From Streptosporangiales bacterium (GTDB taxonomy: Bacteria > Actinomycetota > Actinomycetes > Streptosporangiales > WHST01): 32,453 nucleotides of DNA. A model generated the notes under the pieces. It searched no databases and was not told the origin of the DNA. It saw nothing but the letters and a program-made list of their open reading frames with translations. The stretch is from contig WHST01000073.1 in NCBI GenBank assembly GCA_009379955.1, positions 1-32,453 of the forward strand, read 5' to 3'. The translations under genes and the position numbers were made by a program. Positions 18,504 through 26,785 of this stretch are shown piece by piece (the stretch's first letter is position 1; the number at the start of each line of letters is the position of its first letter).

Positions 18504-19343
18504 CTACGTTACGGGCTGCGATCCTTCCCGGTGCCTAACGACGCGGGCGGCCCGGCGTTGCGCACCGGCCGTCGCGTACATACACAGAGCTGTCGACACC
18601 GAGAGGTTGAGGCTCTCCGCCCGCCCATGGATCGGGATGCGGATTACTGCGTCGGCGTCGTCCGCCACGTGCGCGGGCAGCCCGCGCGCCTCGTTGCCGA
18701 ACAGCCAGGCGGTCGGCGCGGCGAGCAGGGCCTGACCGGCGTCGTCGAGGCTCACCGGACCCGACGCGTCGGCGGCGAGCACCTGGAGTCCCGCGGCGCG
18801 GAACGCCGCCAGCGCGGACGTCAGCGACGCTCCGCTGACCACCGGCAGGTGGAACAGGCTGCCGGCGGCCGACCGGACGCACTTGGGGTTGTAGAGGTCG
18901 ACCGACTCCTCGGTGAGGACGACCCCGTCGGCTCCGGCGGCGTCCGCCGACCGGATCACCGTGCCGGCGTTGCCCGGATCGCGGACGTGGACCAGCACCG
19001 CGACGAGGCCCGCGCCGTCGGGCAGGACGTCGTCGAGACCGAGGTCGGTGAACGGGCAGACGGCCACGAGACCCTGCGGGGTGACCGTGGTGGCGAGGCT
19101 GGCCATCGCGTCGTCGGACACGAAGCGGACGTCGGCGCCGTTCGCCTCGGCCTGCTCGACGAGTGCACCGTGGCGGCCGAGGGCGGCCGCGGTGGCGAAC
19201 AGCTCCAGCACGCTCCCGGCAGCGAGCGCCTCGCGTACCGCCTGGGGTCCCTCCGCGAGGAACCGCCGCGCCTTCTCACGGGAGGCGCGGCGGTGGAGCC
19301 GTCGGACGGCCTTGACCCTCGCGGACTGCGGGCCCGCCAGCAC
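18504..19343 (-). CDS. SpoU/TrmH-family RNA 2'-O-methyltransferase
   Basis: SAM-dependent ribose methyltransferase with the SPOUT trefoil-knot fold. The three family motifs are present: HVRDPGNAGTVIRSADAAGAD, LFGNEARGLP and IPIHGRAESLNLSVSTALCMY. The N-terminal half contains the substrate-binding block typical of rRNA/tRNA members (RFLAEGPQAVREAL). The likely target is a 23S rRNA or tRNA position that sequence alone does not reveal; actinobacterial relatives include thiostrepton-resistance-type enzymes, but this is not claimed here. I chose GTG at 19343, 14 nt after the rplT stop, where conserved sequence begins (279 residues). The start is not certain because the Shine-Dalgarno is weak. Confidence 0.88.
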   Translation of the reverse strand: MLAGPQSARVKAVRRLHRRASREKARRFLAEGPQAVREALAAGSVLELFATAAALGRHGALVEQAEANGADVRFVSDDAMASLATTVTPQGLVAVCPFTDLGLDDVLPDGAGLVAVLVHVRDPGNAGTVIRSADAAGADGVVLTEESVDLYNPKCVRSAAGSLFHLPVVSGASLTSALAAFRAAGLQVLAADASGPVSLDDAGQALLAAPTAWLFGNEARGLPAHVADDADAVIRIPIHGRAESLNLSVSTALCMYATAGAQRRAARVVRHREGSQPVT

Positions 19344-19357
19344 GGAGCGTCGCCCGC

Positions 19358-19741
19358 TCAGCTGGCCTTGGCGGTGGACTGTTCCTTGCCCTGGGCGTTC
19401 CTGGCCACGTCGACGAGCGCGGCGAACGCCTTCGGCTCGGACACGGCCAGCTCGGCGAGCATGCGCCGGTCGACGTCGACGCCGGCGACCCGCAGGCCCT
19501 GCACGAACCGGTTGTAGGTCATGCCGTTGCCGCGGGCAGCGGCGTTGATCCGCTGGATCCACAGCCGCCGGAAGTCACCCTTGCGCGCCTTGCGGTCGCG
19601 GTACGAGTAGACCAGCGAGTGGATGACCTGTTCCTTGGCCTTGCGGTACAGCCGGGAACGCTGTCCCCGGTAGCCCGCGGCCGCCTCGAGGGTCTCCCGC
19701 CGCTTCTTGTGGGCGTTGACCGCCCGCTTCACACGTGCCAC
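19358..19741 (-). CDS. rplT: 50S ribosomal protein L20
   Basis: Early-assembling large-subunit protein. The 127 residues show the L20 pattern: [15 protein letters not shown] at the N terminus, [17 protein letters not shown], and [21 protein letters not shown] short extension after the family's usual end gives the tail [14 protein letters not shown] start with GGAGGAG 7 nt upstream. Third gene of infC-rpmI-rplT. In other bacteria L20 represses this operon by binding its mRNA, which makes the hairpins here and in the infC leader relevant. Confidence 0.97.
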   Translation of the reverse strand: MARVKRAVNAHKKRRETLEAAAGYRGQRSRLYRKAKEQVIHSLVYSYRDRKARKGDFRRLWIQRINAAARGNGMTYNRFVQGLRVAGVDVDRRMLAELAVSEPKAFAALVDVARNAQGKEQSTAKAS

Positions 19742-19764
19742 GCGCGTGCTCCTCCGTTGCAGTG

Positions 19765-19784
19765 CCGGTGCTCAGGAGCACCGG
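19765..19784 (-). terminator. perfect hairpin between rpmI and rplT
   Basis: CCGGTGCTC-AG-GAGCACCGG is a perfect 9-bp inverted repeat in the 61-bp rpmI-rplT gap, ending about 23 nt before the rplT start. No U-run follows, so it may be an mRNA processing or stability element, or a site sensed by L20, rather than a terminator. The type assigned here is tentative. Confidence 0.45.
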
Positions 19785-19802
19785 ATCGTTCCGGGCCCTC
19801 GC

Positions 19803-19997
19803 TCACTTTCCGAGGAGGCGCTTGATCTTCTTCGTGTCGGCCTTGCTGGCCAGGACGTCCTTGGCCAGCCGGCGGGTCAGCGTGCTCGACTTGTGCTCGA
19901 GGTAGTGGCGCCGGTTGGCCTGCTGGCGGACGACCTTGCCGGTGCCGGTCAGCCGGAACCGCCTCTTGGAGCCGCTGTGCGTCTTGTTCTTGGGCAT
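19803..19997 (-). CDS. rpmI: 50S ribosomal protein L35
   Basis: Small basic ribosomal protein of 64 residues. The family opening [20 protein letters not shown] is followed by the usual [11 protein letters not shown] and C-terminal KKIKRLLGK. The ATG at 19997 is set by the conserved MPK opening; the Shine-Dalgarno GGAGGAGG is 12 nt upstream. It lies 73 nt after infC and 61 nt before rplT. Confidence 0.97.
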   Translation of the reverse strand: MPKNKTHSGSKRRFRLTGTGKVVRQQANRRHYLEHKSSTLTRRLAKDVLASKADTKKIKRLLGK

Positions 19998-20070
19998 GCT
20001 CGACCCAGTCCTCCTCCGTTGCGCGTGGCCGGCGTCGCCGCCGGCCACGATGGCGTCGTCTGTCGCGGGG

Positions 20071-20652
20071 TCAGGCCTCGGCCGGACTCCGCTCGTCCTC
20101 CGCCGGTGCGTCCTTCTTCGGCGCCGGGGCGGCGTCGGCCCGGCGCTTGTGCGGGGCGACCACCATGATCATGTTGCGGCCGTCCTGCTTGGGGAGCGAC
20201 TCCACGTAGCCGAGCTCGTCGATGTCGTCCGACAGCCGTTGCAGCAGCCGGAAGCCGAGCTCGGGACGGGACTGCTCCCGACCGCGGAACATGATGGTCA
20301 CCTTGACCTTGTCGCCCTGCTTGAGGAACCGCTCGACGTGGCCCTTCTTGGTGCTGTAGTCGTGCGGATCGATCTTGGGGCGCAGCTTGATCTCCTTGAT
20401 CACCGTCTGCGCCTGGTTCTTCTTCGCCTCGCGCGCCTTGATCGCCGACTCGTACTTGAACTTGCCGAAGTCCATGAGCTTGGCGACGGGGGGTCGGGCG
20501 GTCGGTGCGACCTCGACGAGGTCGAGGTCCGCTTCCTGAGCCAGTCGCAACGCGTCCTCGATGCGCACGATCCCCACTTGCTCGCCGTTGGGACCGACCA
20601 GGCGCACCTCTGGGACACGGATGCGGTCGTTCACTCGGAAGTCGATGCTGAT
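20071..20652 (-). CDS. infC: translation initiation factor IF-3 (ATC start)
   Basis: Binds the 30S subunit and checks start codon and initiator tRNA. The 193-residue chain has the N domain ([21 protein letters not shown]), a charged linker ([15 protein letters not shown]) and the C domain ([33 protein letters not shown]). No ATG or GTG precedes the conserved start. AGGAGG ends 4 nt before an ATC codon at 20652-20650, and a second ATC follows at 20646. IF-3 genes of other bacteria use rare AUU/AUC starts for autoregulation, since IF-3 itself rejects them. A GTG at residue 7 is possible but would cut the N domain. The 3' end has an Ala/Glu-rich tail. Confidence 0.9.
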   Translation of the reverse strand: MSIDFRVNDRIRVPEVRLVGPNGEQVGIVRIEDALRLAQEADLDLVEVAPTARPPVAKLMDFGKFKYESAIKAREAKKNQAQTVIKEIKLRPKIDPHDYSTKKGHVERFLKQGDKVKVTIMFRGREQSRPELGFRLLQRLSDDIDELGYVESLPKQDGRNMIMVVAPHKRRADAAPAPKKDAPAEDERSPAEA

Positions 20653-20761
20653 GAGGCCTCCTAGGGAAAGTCGGGGCAGTTCCTGCTGTTCGGTTCTCGT
20701 CGGCCCGCGTATGGGGCTGGCCGTCGACGCGGTACGCCGCGGACGTCCCACCGAAATGAAA

Positions 20762-20786
20762 CGGCCCCGCATCACATGCGGGGCCG
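20762..20786 (-). terminator. attenuator-type hairpin in infC leader
   Basis: CGGCCCCGCAT-GTG-ATGCGGGGCCG on the minus strand is a perfect 11-bp stem with a 3-nt loop, followed by TTTCATTTC. It lies about 110 nt upstream of the infC start, in the same direction. This looks like a rho-independent terminator inside the leader, so it would act as an attenuator for infC-rpmI-rplT if transcription starts upstream of it. If the promoter lies downstream, it would simply end transcription from the aquaporin gene. Confidence 0.65.
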
Positions 20787-20817
20787 ACCGTGCGACGCGG
20801 CGGCGTAGGCCACGTCG

Positions 20818-20883
20818 GCCCGGGTGTGATCCCGGGCTGTTGACCCGTCGACCGGAGGTCACGGGTGGGAGGTCGGACCTCCG
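20818..20883 (-). promoter_or_regulatory. infC leader with alternative stems
   Basis: Several stems can form on the minus-strand RNA. GCCCGGG-6 nt-CCCGGGC is at 20818-20837. ACCCGT/ACGGGT pair at 20843-20866. GGAGGTC (76-82 of the 208xx block) can pair either with GACCTCC at 20868-20874 or with GACCTCCG at 20853-20860, the latter lying in the loop of the ACCCGT stem. Mutually exclusive pairings upstream of a terminator hairpin suggest a regulatory leader. Ligand or protein (L20, IF-3) is unknown. No promoter is obvious in the 299-bp infC-aquaporin gap. Confidence 0.45.
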
Positions 20884-20890
20884 CTTGTGC

Positions 20891-20916
20891 TCCGGATCCC
20901 GCATGCGGGATCCGGA
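20891..20916 (-). terminator. 26-bp perfect palindrome after the aquaporin gene
   Basis: TCCGGATCCCGCA followed by its exact reverse complement, a 26-bp self-palindrome 36 nt after the aquaporin stop codon. There is no U-run after it. U-less hairpins are common terminators in actinobacteria, so this probably ends the aquaporin transcript. Confidence 0.6.
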
Positions 20917-20951
20917 CGCGCCAAGGGTACCAGGACCGGCCCGCGTCCGCG

Positions 20952-21701
20952 CTACCGGCGGCGCGCCTTCGCCGGGACCTTCGCGGGCGCCGGCTTGGCG
21001 GGCGCGGGCTCCTCGACCCTGGTGCGACGCTCCGTGGTCACCACCGCGTGCACGATTGCGGCGAGCAGCGCGCCGAGCAGCGGCGCGACGAGGAAGACCC
21101 ACACCTGCGTCAGTGCCTCGCCGCCGGCCAAGATCGCCGGCCCGAGGCTGCGCGCGGGGTTGAGGCCCGCGCCGCTGACGGGTATCGCGATGAGGTGGGC
21201 GACGGCGAGCGCGAGACCGATCGCCAGGCCCGCGAACGAGGCGTTCGCGATCCTGCTCGTCACCGACAGCACGATGAAGACGAAGAGGAAGGTCGCGAGG
21301 ATCTCGATGAAGAACGCGCCGCCGATGCTTGCCTTGGTCTGGGAGAGCGAGTCGAAGCCGTTGGTGCCGAACAGCTTCTGGTCGATGCCGGACACCTGCG
21401 ACCTGACGACCACGACGAGCGCCGCGCCGAGGATGCCGCCGAGGAACTGGGCGACCCAGTACTGGACGCCGAGGCCGACCTTCATCCGGCCGGAGAGCAC
21501 GAAGCCCAGGGTGACGGCGGGGTTGACGTGCGCGCCGGAGATCGGACCGAGCGCGTACGCGAGCGCGACGAGCGTCAGCCCGAACGCGAGGGCGATGCCC
21601 AGCGTGCCGATCTCCTTGCCCGCGAACACCGCGGCGCCGACGCCACCGATGACGAGCACCGCGGTGCCGACGAACTCGGCACCCATCTTCTTGAAGTCCA
21701 C
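20952..21701 (-). CDS. aquaporin (AqpZ-like MIP channel)
   Basis: Inner-membrane water channel of 249 residues with six membrane segments. The two pore loops are GAHVNPAVT (NPA at 60-62) and GAGLNPARS (NPAR at 181-184, with the selectivity-filter arginine). A filter-type histidine (H169 in VAHLIAIP) favours a water-selective AqpZ type over a glycerol facilitator. The C-terminal tail of ~25 residues is rich in Ala, Pro and Lys. GTG start with GGAGG 6 nt upstream. It is upstream of infC in the same direction but separated by the 26-bp palindrome, so probably its own unit. Confidence 0.92.
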   Translation of the reverse strand: MDFKKMGAEFVGTAVLVIGGVGAAVFAGKEIGTLGIALAFGLTLVALAYALGPISGAHVNPAVTLGFVLSGRMKVGLGVQYWVAQFLGGILGAALVVVVRSQVSGIDQKLFGTNGFDSLSQTKASIGGAFFIEILATFLFVFIVLSVTSRIANASFAGLAIGLALAVAHLIAIPVSGAGLNPARSLGPAILAGGEALTQVWVFLVAPLLGALLAAIVHAVVTTERRTRVEEPAPAKPAPAKVPAKARRR

Positions 21702-21823
21702 GACCGTCCTCCAGGACCAGCAAACGTTCGGCAGTTACGCATCAGGCTCCCGAAGGGTAGCGACCGCCGCCGGCGACTCCAACCACCCCCACCGCGGAAC
21801 GCACCGACGGGCACACTGAGCCG

Positions 21824-22453
21824 ATGCGGATCTCGACGTTCGCCCACCTCGCCAGGGAGGTGCTCGCCCGTCCCGCGCGGCTCGGCGAGGTACGGCTCGT
21901 CGCCGTCGACGGTCCGACCGGGTCGGGCAAGTCGACCTTCGCCCGGCGGCTCGCCGCGGCTCTCGGCGACACGGCGACCCGGCTGTGCACCGACGACCTC
22001 CTCGACGGGTGGGCCGACACGGTGACGTTCTGGCCACGCCTGGAGGAGCACGTGCTCTCGCCGATCCTGGCCGGCCGCGACGGGGCGTACCGCCGCTACG
22101 ACTGGACGGCCGGTCGGTTCACCGACGAGACCACCCTTGTGCCCGCAGGCGGCGTGCTCCTCGTCGACGGCGTCACCTCGGCGCGCCGCGCGGCACGCCC
22201 GCTGCTGACCCTCGCCGTCTGGATGGACGTCCCCTTCGAGGCGTCACTCGCCCGTGCGATCGCGAGGGACGGGCCGGCGGCGGCCGGCGAGCTGCGAGCG
22301 TGGCACGAGCGCGAGCGCGCACACTTCGCCGAGGACGGGACCGCGGCGCATGCCGACCTCCTCGTCGACGGCGCGCCGACCGTCCCGCACGACGCCGACC
22401 GCGAGTTCGTCGTCCGCCGACCTCCTGGAACGGCAGGATGCACGCATGACTGA
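21824..22453 (+). CDS. uridine kinase-like P-loop kinase
   Basis: Cytoplasmic P-loop NTPase of 209 residues related to uridine kinase/AAA kinases. The Walker A loop GPTGSGKST is at 30-38, preceded by VRLVAVDG. LLVDGVTSARRA in the middle and WHERERAHF near the C terminus fit the uridine-kinase-like family seen in actinobacteria. Substrate is not certain: family members include uridine, nicotinamide-riboside-like and other small-molecule kinases. Its stop overlaps the epimerase start by 8 nt (ATGACTGA), so the pair is co-translated. The divergent aquaporin gene lies 122 bp upstream. Confidence 0.82.
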   Translation: MRISTFAHLAREVLARPARLGEVRLVAVDGPTGSGKSTFARRLAAALGDTATRLCTDDLLDGWADTVTFWPRLEEHVLSPILAGRDGAYRRYDWTAGRFTDETTLVPAGGVLLVDGVTSARRAARPLLTLAVWMDVPFEASLARAIARDGPAAAGELRAWHERERAHFAEDGTAAHADLLVDGAPTVPHDADREFVVRRPPGTAGCTHD

Positions 22454-23375
22454 CCCCATCCGCCCCAGCGGTGCCCAGTACCCGATCGCCGACGGGCCGT
22501 ACTCCGCCACGGTCACCGAGGCCGGCGCGACGATCCGCACCTGCGACTGGCAGGACCTGCCGGCGCTCGCCGGCTTCGCCGCGGACGCCGTGTGCGACGG
22601 CGCGCACGGGCAGCTGCTCGCGCCGTGGCCCAACCGGATCGACGGGGGCAGGTACGCGTTCGGCGGCGAGCGGCACCAGCTCGACATCAGCGAGCCGGAC
22701 AGGGACAACGCCATCCACGGCCTGGTGCGCTGGGACCGGTGGATGTGCGACGCGCACGCACCGGCGTCCGTCACCCTCGTCCACCGCCTGCTTCCCCGGC
22801 CCGGCTACCCGCACGTGATCGACCTGCGGGTGACGTACGACATCGACGCGGCGTCGGGTCTCGCCGTCACCCTGACGGCGACCAACGCCGGGAGCGGCGC
22901 GGCGCCGTGGGGTGCGGGGCACCATCCGTACCTGACACCCGGACTGCCGTCGGTGCGCGACTGCACGCTTCGGCTGCCGGCCGCCACGTATCTCGAGGCC
23001 GACGACCGGATGATCCCGCGACGCGAGGTCGCGGTCGACGGCACGGCGTACGACCTGCGCGGCGGCCGGGTCATCGGCACGACACCGCTCGACCCGGCGT
23101 TCGGCGACCTCGCCCGCGACGTCGACGGATGCGCGCGGGCTTCGGTCACCGCGCCGGACGGAGCGAGCACGACGCTGTGGTGCGACGAGGCGTACCCGTG
23201 GCTGCAGGTCTACACCGGTCACGGCCTCGCGCCGCGACGCAGGTTCGCCGCCGTCGCCGTCGAGCCGATGTCGTGCCCGCCGAACGCGTTCGTGACCGGC
23301 ACCGACCTCGTGACCCTCGAGCCCGGCGCCACGTGGACGGGCCGCTGGGGCGTCACGTACACCCCGGCACCCTGA
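22446..23375 (+). CDS. aldose 1-epimerase family protein
   Basis: Galactose-mutarotase-like enzyme that interconverts alpha and beta anomers of aldose sugars. The 309 residues carry PWPNRIDGG (60-68), a conserved His in HGLVR (H91), the catalytic His in GHHPYL (H160) and the catalytic Glu in VEPMSCPPNAF (E273). The subfamily is the actinobacterial form without a secretion signal. The start codon ATG at 22446 lies within the upstream kinase gene. Sugar specificity cannot be told from sequence. It converges on hisG across an 89-bp gap. Confidence 0.88.
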   Translation: MTDPIRPSGAQYPIADGPYSATVTEAGATIRTCDWQDLPALAGFAADAVCDGAHGQLLAPWPNRIDGGRYAFGGERHQLDISEPDRDNAIHGLVRWDRWMCDAHAPASVTLVHRLLPRPGYPHVIDLRVTYDIDAASGLAVTLTATNAGSGAAPWGAGHHPYLTPGLPSVRDCTLRLPAATYLEADDRMIPRREVAVDGTAYDLRGGRVIGTTPLDPAFGDLARDVDGCARASVTAPDGASTTLWCDEAYPWLQVYTGHGLAPRRRFAAVAVEPMSCPPNAFVTGTDLVTLEPGATWTGRWGVTYTPAP

Positions 23376-23396
23376 CCGAGGGCGCTCAGCCCGACT

Positions 23397-23448
23397 CCCA
23401 CGTGGACGCATCGCACTGGCTATAGCCAATACAACGCCGCCACGTGGG
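23397..23448. repeat. nested symmetric palindrome in convergent gap (possible bidirectional terminator)
   Basis: Two copies of the 8-bp palindrome CCACGTGG lie in inverted order as CCCACGTGG (23397-23405) and CCACGTGGG (23440-23448). Exactly at their common centre (23422.5) is a 12-bp palindrome, TGGCTATAGCCA (23417-23428). The flanks between them are only partly complementary. It sits 22 bp after the epimerase stop and 16 bp before the hisG stop, so transcripts from both sides would meet it. There is no U-run. Terminator is the likeliest role; a protein-binding site is the alternative. Confidence 0.5.
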
Positions 23449-23464
23449 TGCCGGCGGCGGTCGT

Positions 23465-24337
23465 CTACTCGACGATCTTGGAGATGGGGAGCTCGAGGAT
23501 GTCGCGGGCTCCGGCGGCCTTGAGGGCCGGGATCAGCGTGTTGATACCGGCCTTCGGCACCACCGTGCCGACCGCGTGCTCGCCGTTGGCCAGCGAGGTG
23601 ACCGTCGGCGAACCGAGCGCCGGGAGCCGGTCGAGGACGGCGGGGAGCACGTCGGCGGACGCGTTGAGCATCAGGTAGACGCTGCCGCGCGCCCTGATCG
23701 CGCCGCGCAGCAGCAGGAGGACGTCCTCCATCGCCGCGCGCTTCTCGGGGTCGTCGTACGCGGCGCGGTTGGCGACCACCTCGGTGCGGCTGGTGAGCAG
23801 GGTGTGCACGATCTTCAGGCCGTGCTTGCGCAGCGACGAACCGGTCTCGGTGACGTCGACGACCGCGTCGACGATGTCGGGCACCTTCGCCTCGGTGGCG
23901 CCGTACGACGGGACGATGCGCGCCTTGACACCGATCTCGTCGAAGTACCTGCGGGTGAGCTCGGGGTACTCCGTCGACACGCGCACGCCCTCGGGCAGCT
24001 CCTCCCCGCGCGACGCGGGCTGGTCGGACGGGATCGCGAGGACGATGCGCACCGGGTTGGACGTCGTCTTGGAGTACTCGAGCTCGCCGAGGCTCACGAC
24101 GTCGGCGCCGGTCTCGGCGATCCAGTCGCGACCGGTGATGCCGACGTCGAACAGGCCCTGCTCGAGGTAGACGGGGATCTCCTGCGGCCGCAGGAAGCGC
24201 ACGCGCTCGACGCGCGGGTCGTCGACGGACGCGTGATAATCACGGTCGGATCCGCGGCGCACGGTGAGGTCGGCGGCCTCGAAGAGGTCGAGCGTGGCGC
24301 GTTCGAGCGAGCCCTTGGGCAGGACGAGGGAGAGCAT
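23465..24337 (-). CDS. hisG: ATP phosphoribosyltransferase (long form)
   Basis: First and histidine-inhibited step of histidine synthesis, joining ATP and PRPP. The 290-residue length, with a C-terminal regulatory domain (the region from ~210 on, ending TLIPALKAAGARDILELPISKIVE), marks the long form that does not need HisZ. N-terminal MLSLVLPKGSLE and the PRPP-loop block DAVVDVTETGSSLR are family-typical. ATG at 24337 has AAAGG 8 nt upstream. It lies 44 nt after ribH with no hisE between them, though I recall hisE in that position in streptomycetes. Confidence 0.95.
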   Translation of the reverse strand: MLSLVLPKGSLERATLDLFEAADLTVRRGSDRDYHASVDDPRVERVRFLRPQEIPVYLEQGLFDVGITGRDWIAETGADVVSLGELEYSKTTSNPVRIVLAIPSDQPASRGEELPEGVRVSTEYPELTRRYFDEIGVKARIVPSYGATEAKVPDIVDAVVDVTETGSSLRKHGLKIVHTLLTSRTEVVANRAAYDDPEKRAAMEDVLLLLRGAIRARGSVYLMLNASADVLPAVLDRLPALGSPTVTSLANGEHAVGTVVPKAGINTLIPALKAAGARDILELPISKIVE

Positions 24338-24381
24338 GGCGATGCCTTTCGGTGCAGCGTGAGGACGGGAGACCCGGGACG

Positions 24382-24870
24382 TCAGCGACCAGCCGACGCG
24401 CGATGTCGCAGGTCGTGGAGGACGACGGCTGCGTCGATGGCGGCCAACATCGCCTCCCACCCCTTGTCCTCGTGGCTGTCCTCGAGACCACAACGGTCGA
24501 GGGCCTGTTCCAGCGTGTCACAGGTCAGGACGCCGTTGCCGACCGGGGTTGCCTCGTCGAGAGCCACGCGGGTGAGCCCGTCGGTGAGGCTGCGGCAGAC
24601 GTACTCGAAGTGCGGCGTGCCGCCCCTGATCACCGCGCCGAGGCAGACGACCGCGTCGTTGTCCCTGGCGAGCTGCTGTGCGACGACGGGCAGCTCGACG
24701 CACCCGGCGACCCGTACGACGGTCGGCTCGACGCCACAGGTCTCGGCCGCCGCCAGTGCCCGGTCGAGCAGCGGGTCGACGACGTTGGCGTTCCACCGGG
24801 TGGCGACGACGCCCACCCGCGTGCCGGCCGCATCGACGGCCGCGGCGTCGGGGCGGCCCGCGCCGCTCAC
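24382..24870 (-). CDS. ribH: 6,7-dimethyl-8-ribityllumazine synthase
   Basis: Penultimate riboflavin step, condensing the ribityl-uracil with dihydroxybutanone phosphate. The 162 residues have the family blocks [25 protein letters not shown] and [16 protein letters not shown]. The GTG at 24870 overlaps the ribBA stop as GTGA, and only from there does the protein match the family. An earlier ATG would add a basic 13-residue run of no known role. Last gene of the riboflavin operon. Confidence 0.94.
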   Translation of the reverse strand: MSGAGRPDAAAVDAAGTRVGVVATRWNANVVDPLLDRALAAAETCGVEPTVVRVAGCVELPVVAQQLARDNDAVVCLGAVIRGGTPHFEYVCRSLTDGLTRVALDEATPVGNGVLTCDTLEQALDRCGLEDSHEDKGWEAMLAAIDAAVVLHDLRHRASAGR

Positions 24871-26150
24871 GGCCGTGCCGCCTCGCCGCCGACGCCGTCG
24901 GCGAGCCACGGGACGTCATGGCCGAGCAGGTCGCGCTTGGCCATCAGGTAGCCGAGGTTGTCGGTGGTCGGCACGGTGGCGGACGGCACCCGCGCGACGA
25001 CCCGGACACCGAGCTCGGTGAGCGCGCGCTCCTTCGCGGGGTTGTTGGTCAGCAACCGGACGCTGCGCACCCCGAGGTCGGCGAGCACCTGGGCGGCGGG
25101 AGCGAAGTCGCGGTCGTCGACGGGCAGGCCGAGTGCGAGGTTGGCCTCGACGGTGTCGGCGCCCGTGTCCTGCAGCTCGTACGCCCGCAACTTGTTCAGC
25201 AGCCCGATCCCCCTGCCCTCGTGCCCGCGCAGGTACACGACGACGCCGCGGCCGGCCCTACAGATCCGCGCCATCGCCGCATCGAGCTGCTCGCCGCAGT
25301 CGCAGCGGGCGGAGCCGAAGGCGTCACCGGTCAGGCACTCGGAGTGGACGCGCACGAGCACGTCGCACCCCTTGCCGACGTCACCGTGGACGAGCGCGAC
25401 GCACTCCTTGCCCGTGGGCTCGTCGAGGTAGCCGTGCGCGGTGAACAGGCCGTGCGCGGTGGGCATGCGGCTGGTGGAGACCCGGCGCACCTGCCGCTCG
25501 ACGCGCCGCAGGTAGGCGGCGAGGTCGGCGACGGTGAGCGAGACGAGGCCGTGCTCGCGCAGGAACGGCGGCAGCGCACCCGACCGCAGCATCGACCCGT
25601 CGTCCGCGACCAGCTCGGCGATGCCCGCGACGGGCGGCAGGCCGGCGAGGCGGGCGAGCTCGACGCCGGCCTCGGTGTGTCCCGCACGCGCGAGGACGCC
25701 GCCGGGCACGGCGCGGAGCGGGAAGACGTGACCAGGTCTGGTGACCGACGACGGCAGCGAGGCGGGGTCGGCGAGCACGCGCAGCGTACGCGCCCGGTCG
25801 GCCGCTGAGATGCCGGTGCTGCCGCCGTCCCTCGCGTCGACGGAGACCGTGTACGCGGTGCCCTTGGGGTCCTCGTTGACCGCGGCCATCGGCGGCAGCG
25901 CGAGGCGGTCGACCTCGGCCGGCGCCATCGGCGCGCAGACCATGCCCGAGCTGTAGCGGACGGTGAACGCGAGCAGCTCCGGCGTGGCGTGCGCGGCGGC
26001 GAAGACCAGGTCGCACTCGTTCTCGCGACCCGGGTCGTCGACCACCACGACGGGACGGCCCGCGGCGATCTCGGCCACCGCGGCCTCGACCGTGTCGGAC
26101 GCACCCACCCCGGCGGCGCCGGGCAACGGTGTCACGCTGCTGCTGCTCAT
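24867..26150 (-). CDS. ribBA: bifunctional DHBP synthase / GTP cyclohydrolase II
   Basis: Supplies both riboflavin precursors. The N-terminal RibB domain (~15-210) has RENECD at 42-47 (metal-binding E and D retained; the usual G is C), [10 protein letters not shown] and [10 protein letters not shown] at 138-147. The C-terminal RibA domain (~220-410) has the zinc cysteines C272, C283 and C285 in [20 protein letters not shown] and [10 protein letters not shown] at 308-317. Length 427 is normal. Both domains look intact. ATG at 26150 overlaps the ribM stop as ATGA. Confidence 0.95.
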   Translation of the reverse strand: MSSSSVTPLPGAAGVGASDTVEAAVAEIAAGRPVVVVDDPGRENECDLVFAAAHATPELLAFTVRYSSGMVCAPMAPAEVDRLALPPMAAVNEDPKGTAYTVSVDARDGGSTGISAADRARTLRVLADPASLPSSVTRPGHVFPLRAVPGGVLARAGHTEAGVELARLAGLPPVAGIAELVADDGSMLRSGALPPFLREHGLVSLTVADLAAYLRRVERQVRRVSTSRMPTAHGLFTAHGYLDEPTGKECVALVHGDVGKGCDVLVRVHSECLTGDAFGSARCDCGEQLDAAMARICRAGRGVVVYLRGHEGRGIGLLNKLRAYELQDTGADTVEANLALGLPVDDRDFAPAAQVLADLGVRSVRLLTNNPAKERALTELGVRVVARVPSATVPTTDNLGYLMAKRDLLGHDVPWLADGVGGEAARP

Positions 26151-26785
26151 GCCTTCACCCCCACGCTCGGATCGACCGCATCGACACGTCTCGACTGGCG
26201 CGCCCACGCGACGATGCCGAAGACACACAGCACGAAGAACACGACGTACGTCGTGGCGTAGACGACGAGCCCGTGCGAGTACGCGAGCGGCACGCCGACG
26301 AGGTCGACCAGGATCCAGACGAACCAGAACTCGACCCAGCCGCGCGCCTGGCCGAAGAACGCGACAAGGCTGCCGACGAAGATGTACGCGTCGGGCAGCG
26401 GTGCCCACGACGCCTGCGTGGCGTCGAGCACCCACGCGAACCCGGCAGTGCCCACCGCGAGCGCCGCGAGCATGCCGATGCGCTGCGGCCAGGTCGCCCA
26501 GCGCACCTGCACCTCCTGCTGCGCGCGGCGGCCGCGGATCCACCTCGACCAGCCGTACACGGCGATGACGGCGATCGCGACCTGGCGCGCGGCGTTGCCG
26601 CCGAGGTGGGCGTTGAGGCTCGCGGCGAACAGCAGGACGCAGCTCACCAGTTGCACCGGCCAGGTGACCACGAGGCGTTTGGTGGCGAGCCCGACGACCA
26701 CGATGGCGGTGAGGCTGCCGATCAGGTCGGTCCAGAGGATCTTCTCCGAGCCGACGGTGAAGGCCACCGAGTTGATCCAGTCCAT
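26147..26785 (-). CDS. ribM: probable riboflavin transporter RibM (PnuC family)
   Basis: A 212-residue membrane protein of the PnuC family with about six to seven hydrophobic segments. The conserved Trp-rich blocks are AVYGWSRWIRG (75-85) and WVEFWFVWILVD (150-161). PnuC proteins usually carry nicotinamide riboside, but members encoded between ribE and ribBA under FMN riboswitches (RibM/PnuX of Streptomyces davawensis and Corynebacterium glutamicum) carry riboflavin. The context here is the same, so riboflavin uptake is the inferred role. The ATG shares one base with the ribE stop (TGATG). Confidence 0.86.
   Translation of the reverse strand: MDWINSVAFTVGSEKILWTDLIGSLTAIVVVGLATKRLVVTWPVQLVSCVLLFAASLNAHLGGNAARQVAIAVIAVYGWSRWIRGRRAQQEVQVRWATWPQRIGMLAALAVGTAGFAWVLDATQASWAPLPDAYIFVGSLVAFFGQARGWVEFWFVWILVDLVGVPLAYSHGLVVYATTYVVFFVLCVFGIVAWARQSRRVDAVDPSVGVKA

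Noticed and set aside
18504-19343. Calling the SpoU enzyme a thiostrepton-resistance methyltransferase
   Set aside because: The SPOUT motifs are general; there is no antibiotic cluster nearby and its place beside rplT is a housekeeping one.
24338-24381. A hisE gene or fragment between ribH and hisG
   Set aside because: The gap is 44 bp with no coding potential and no remnant that I can recognise.
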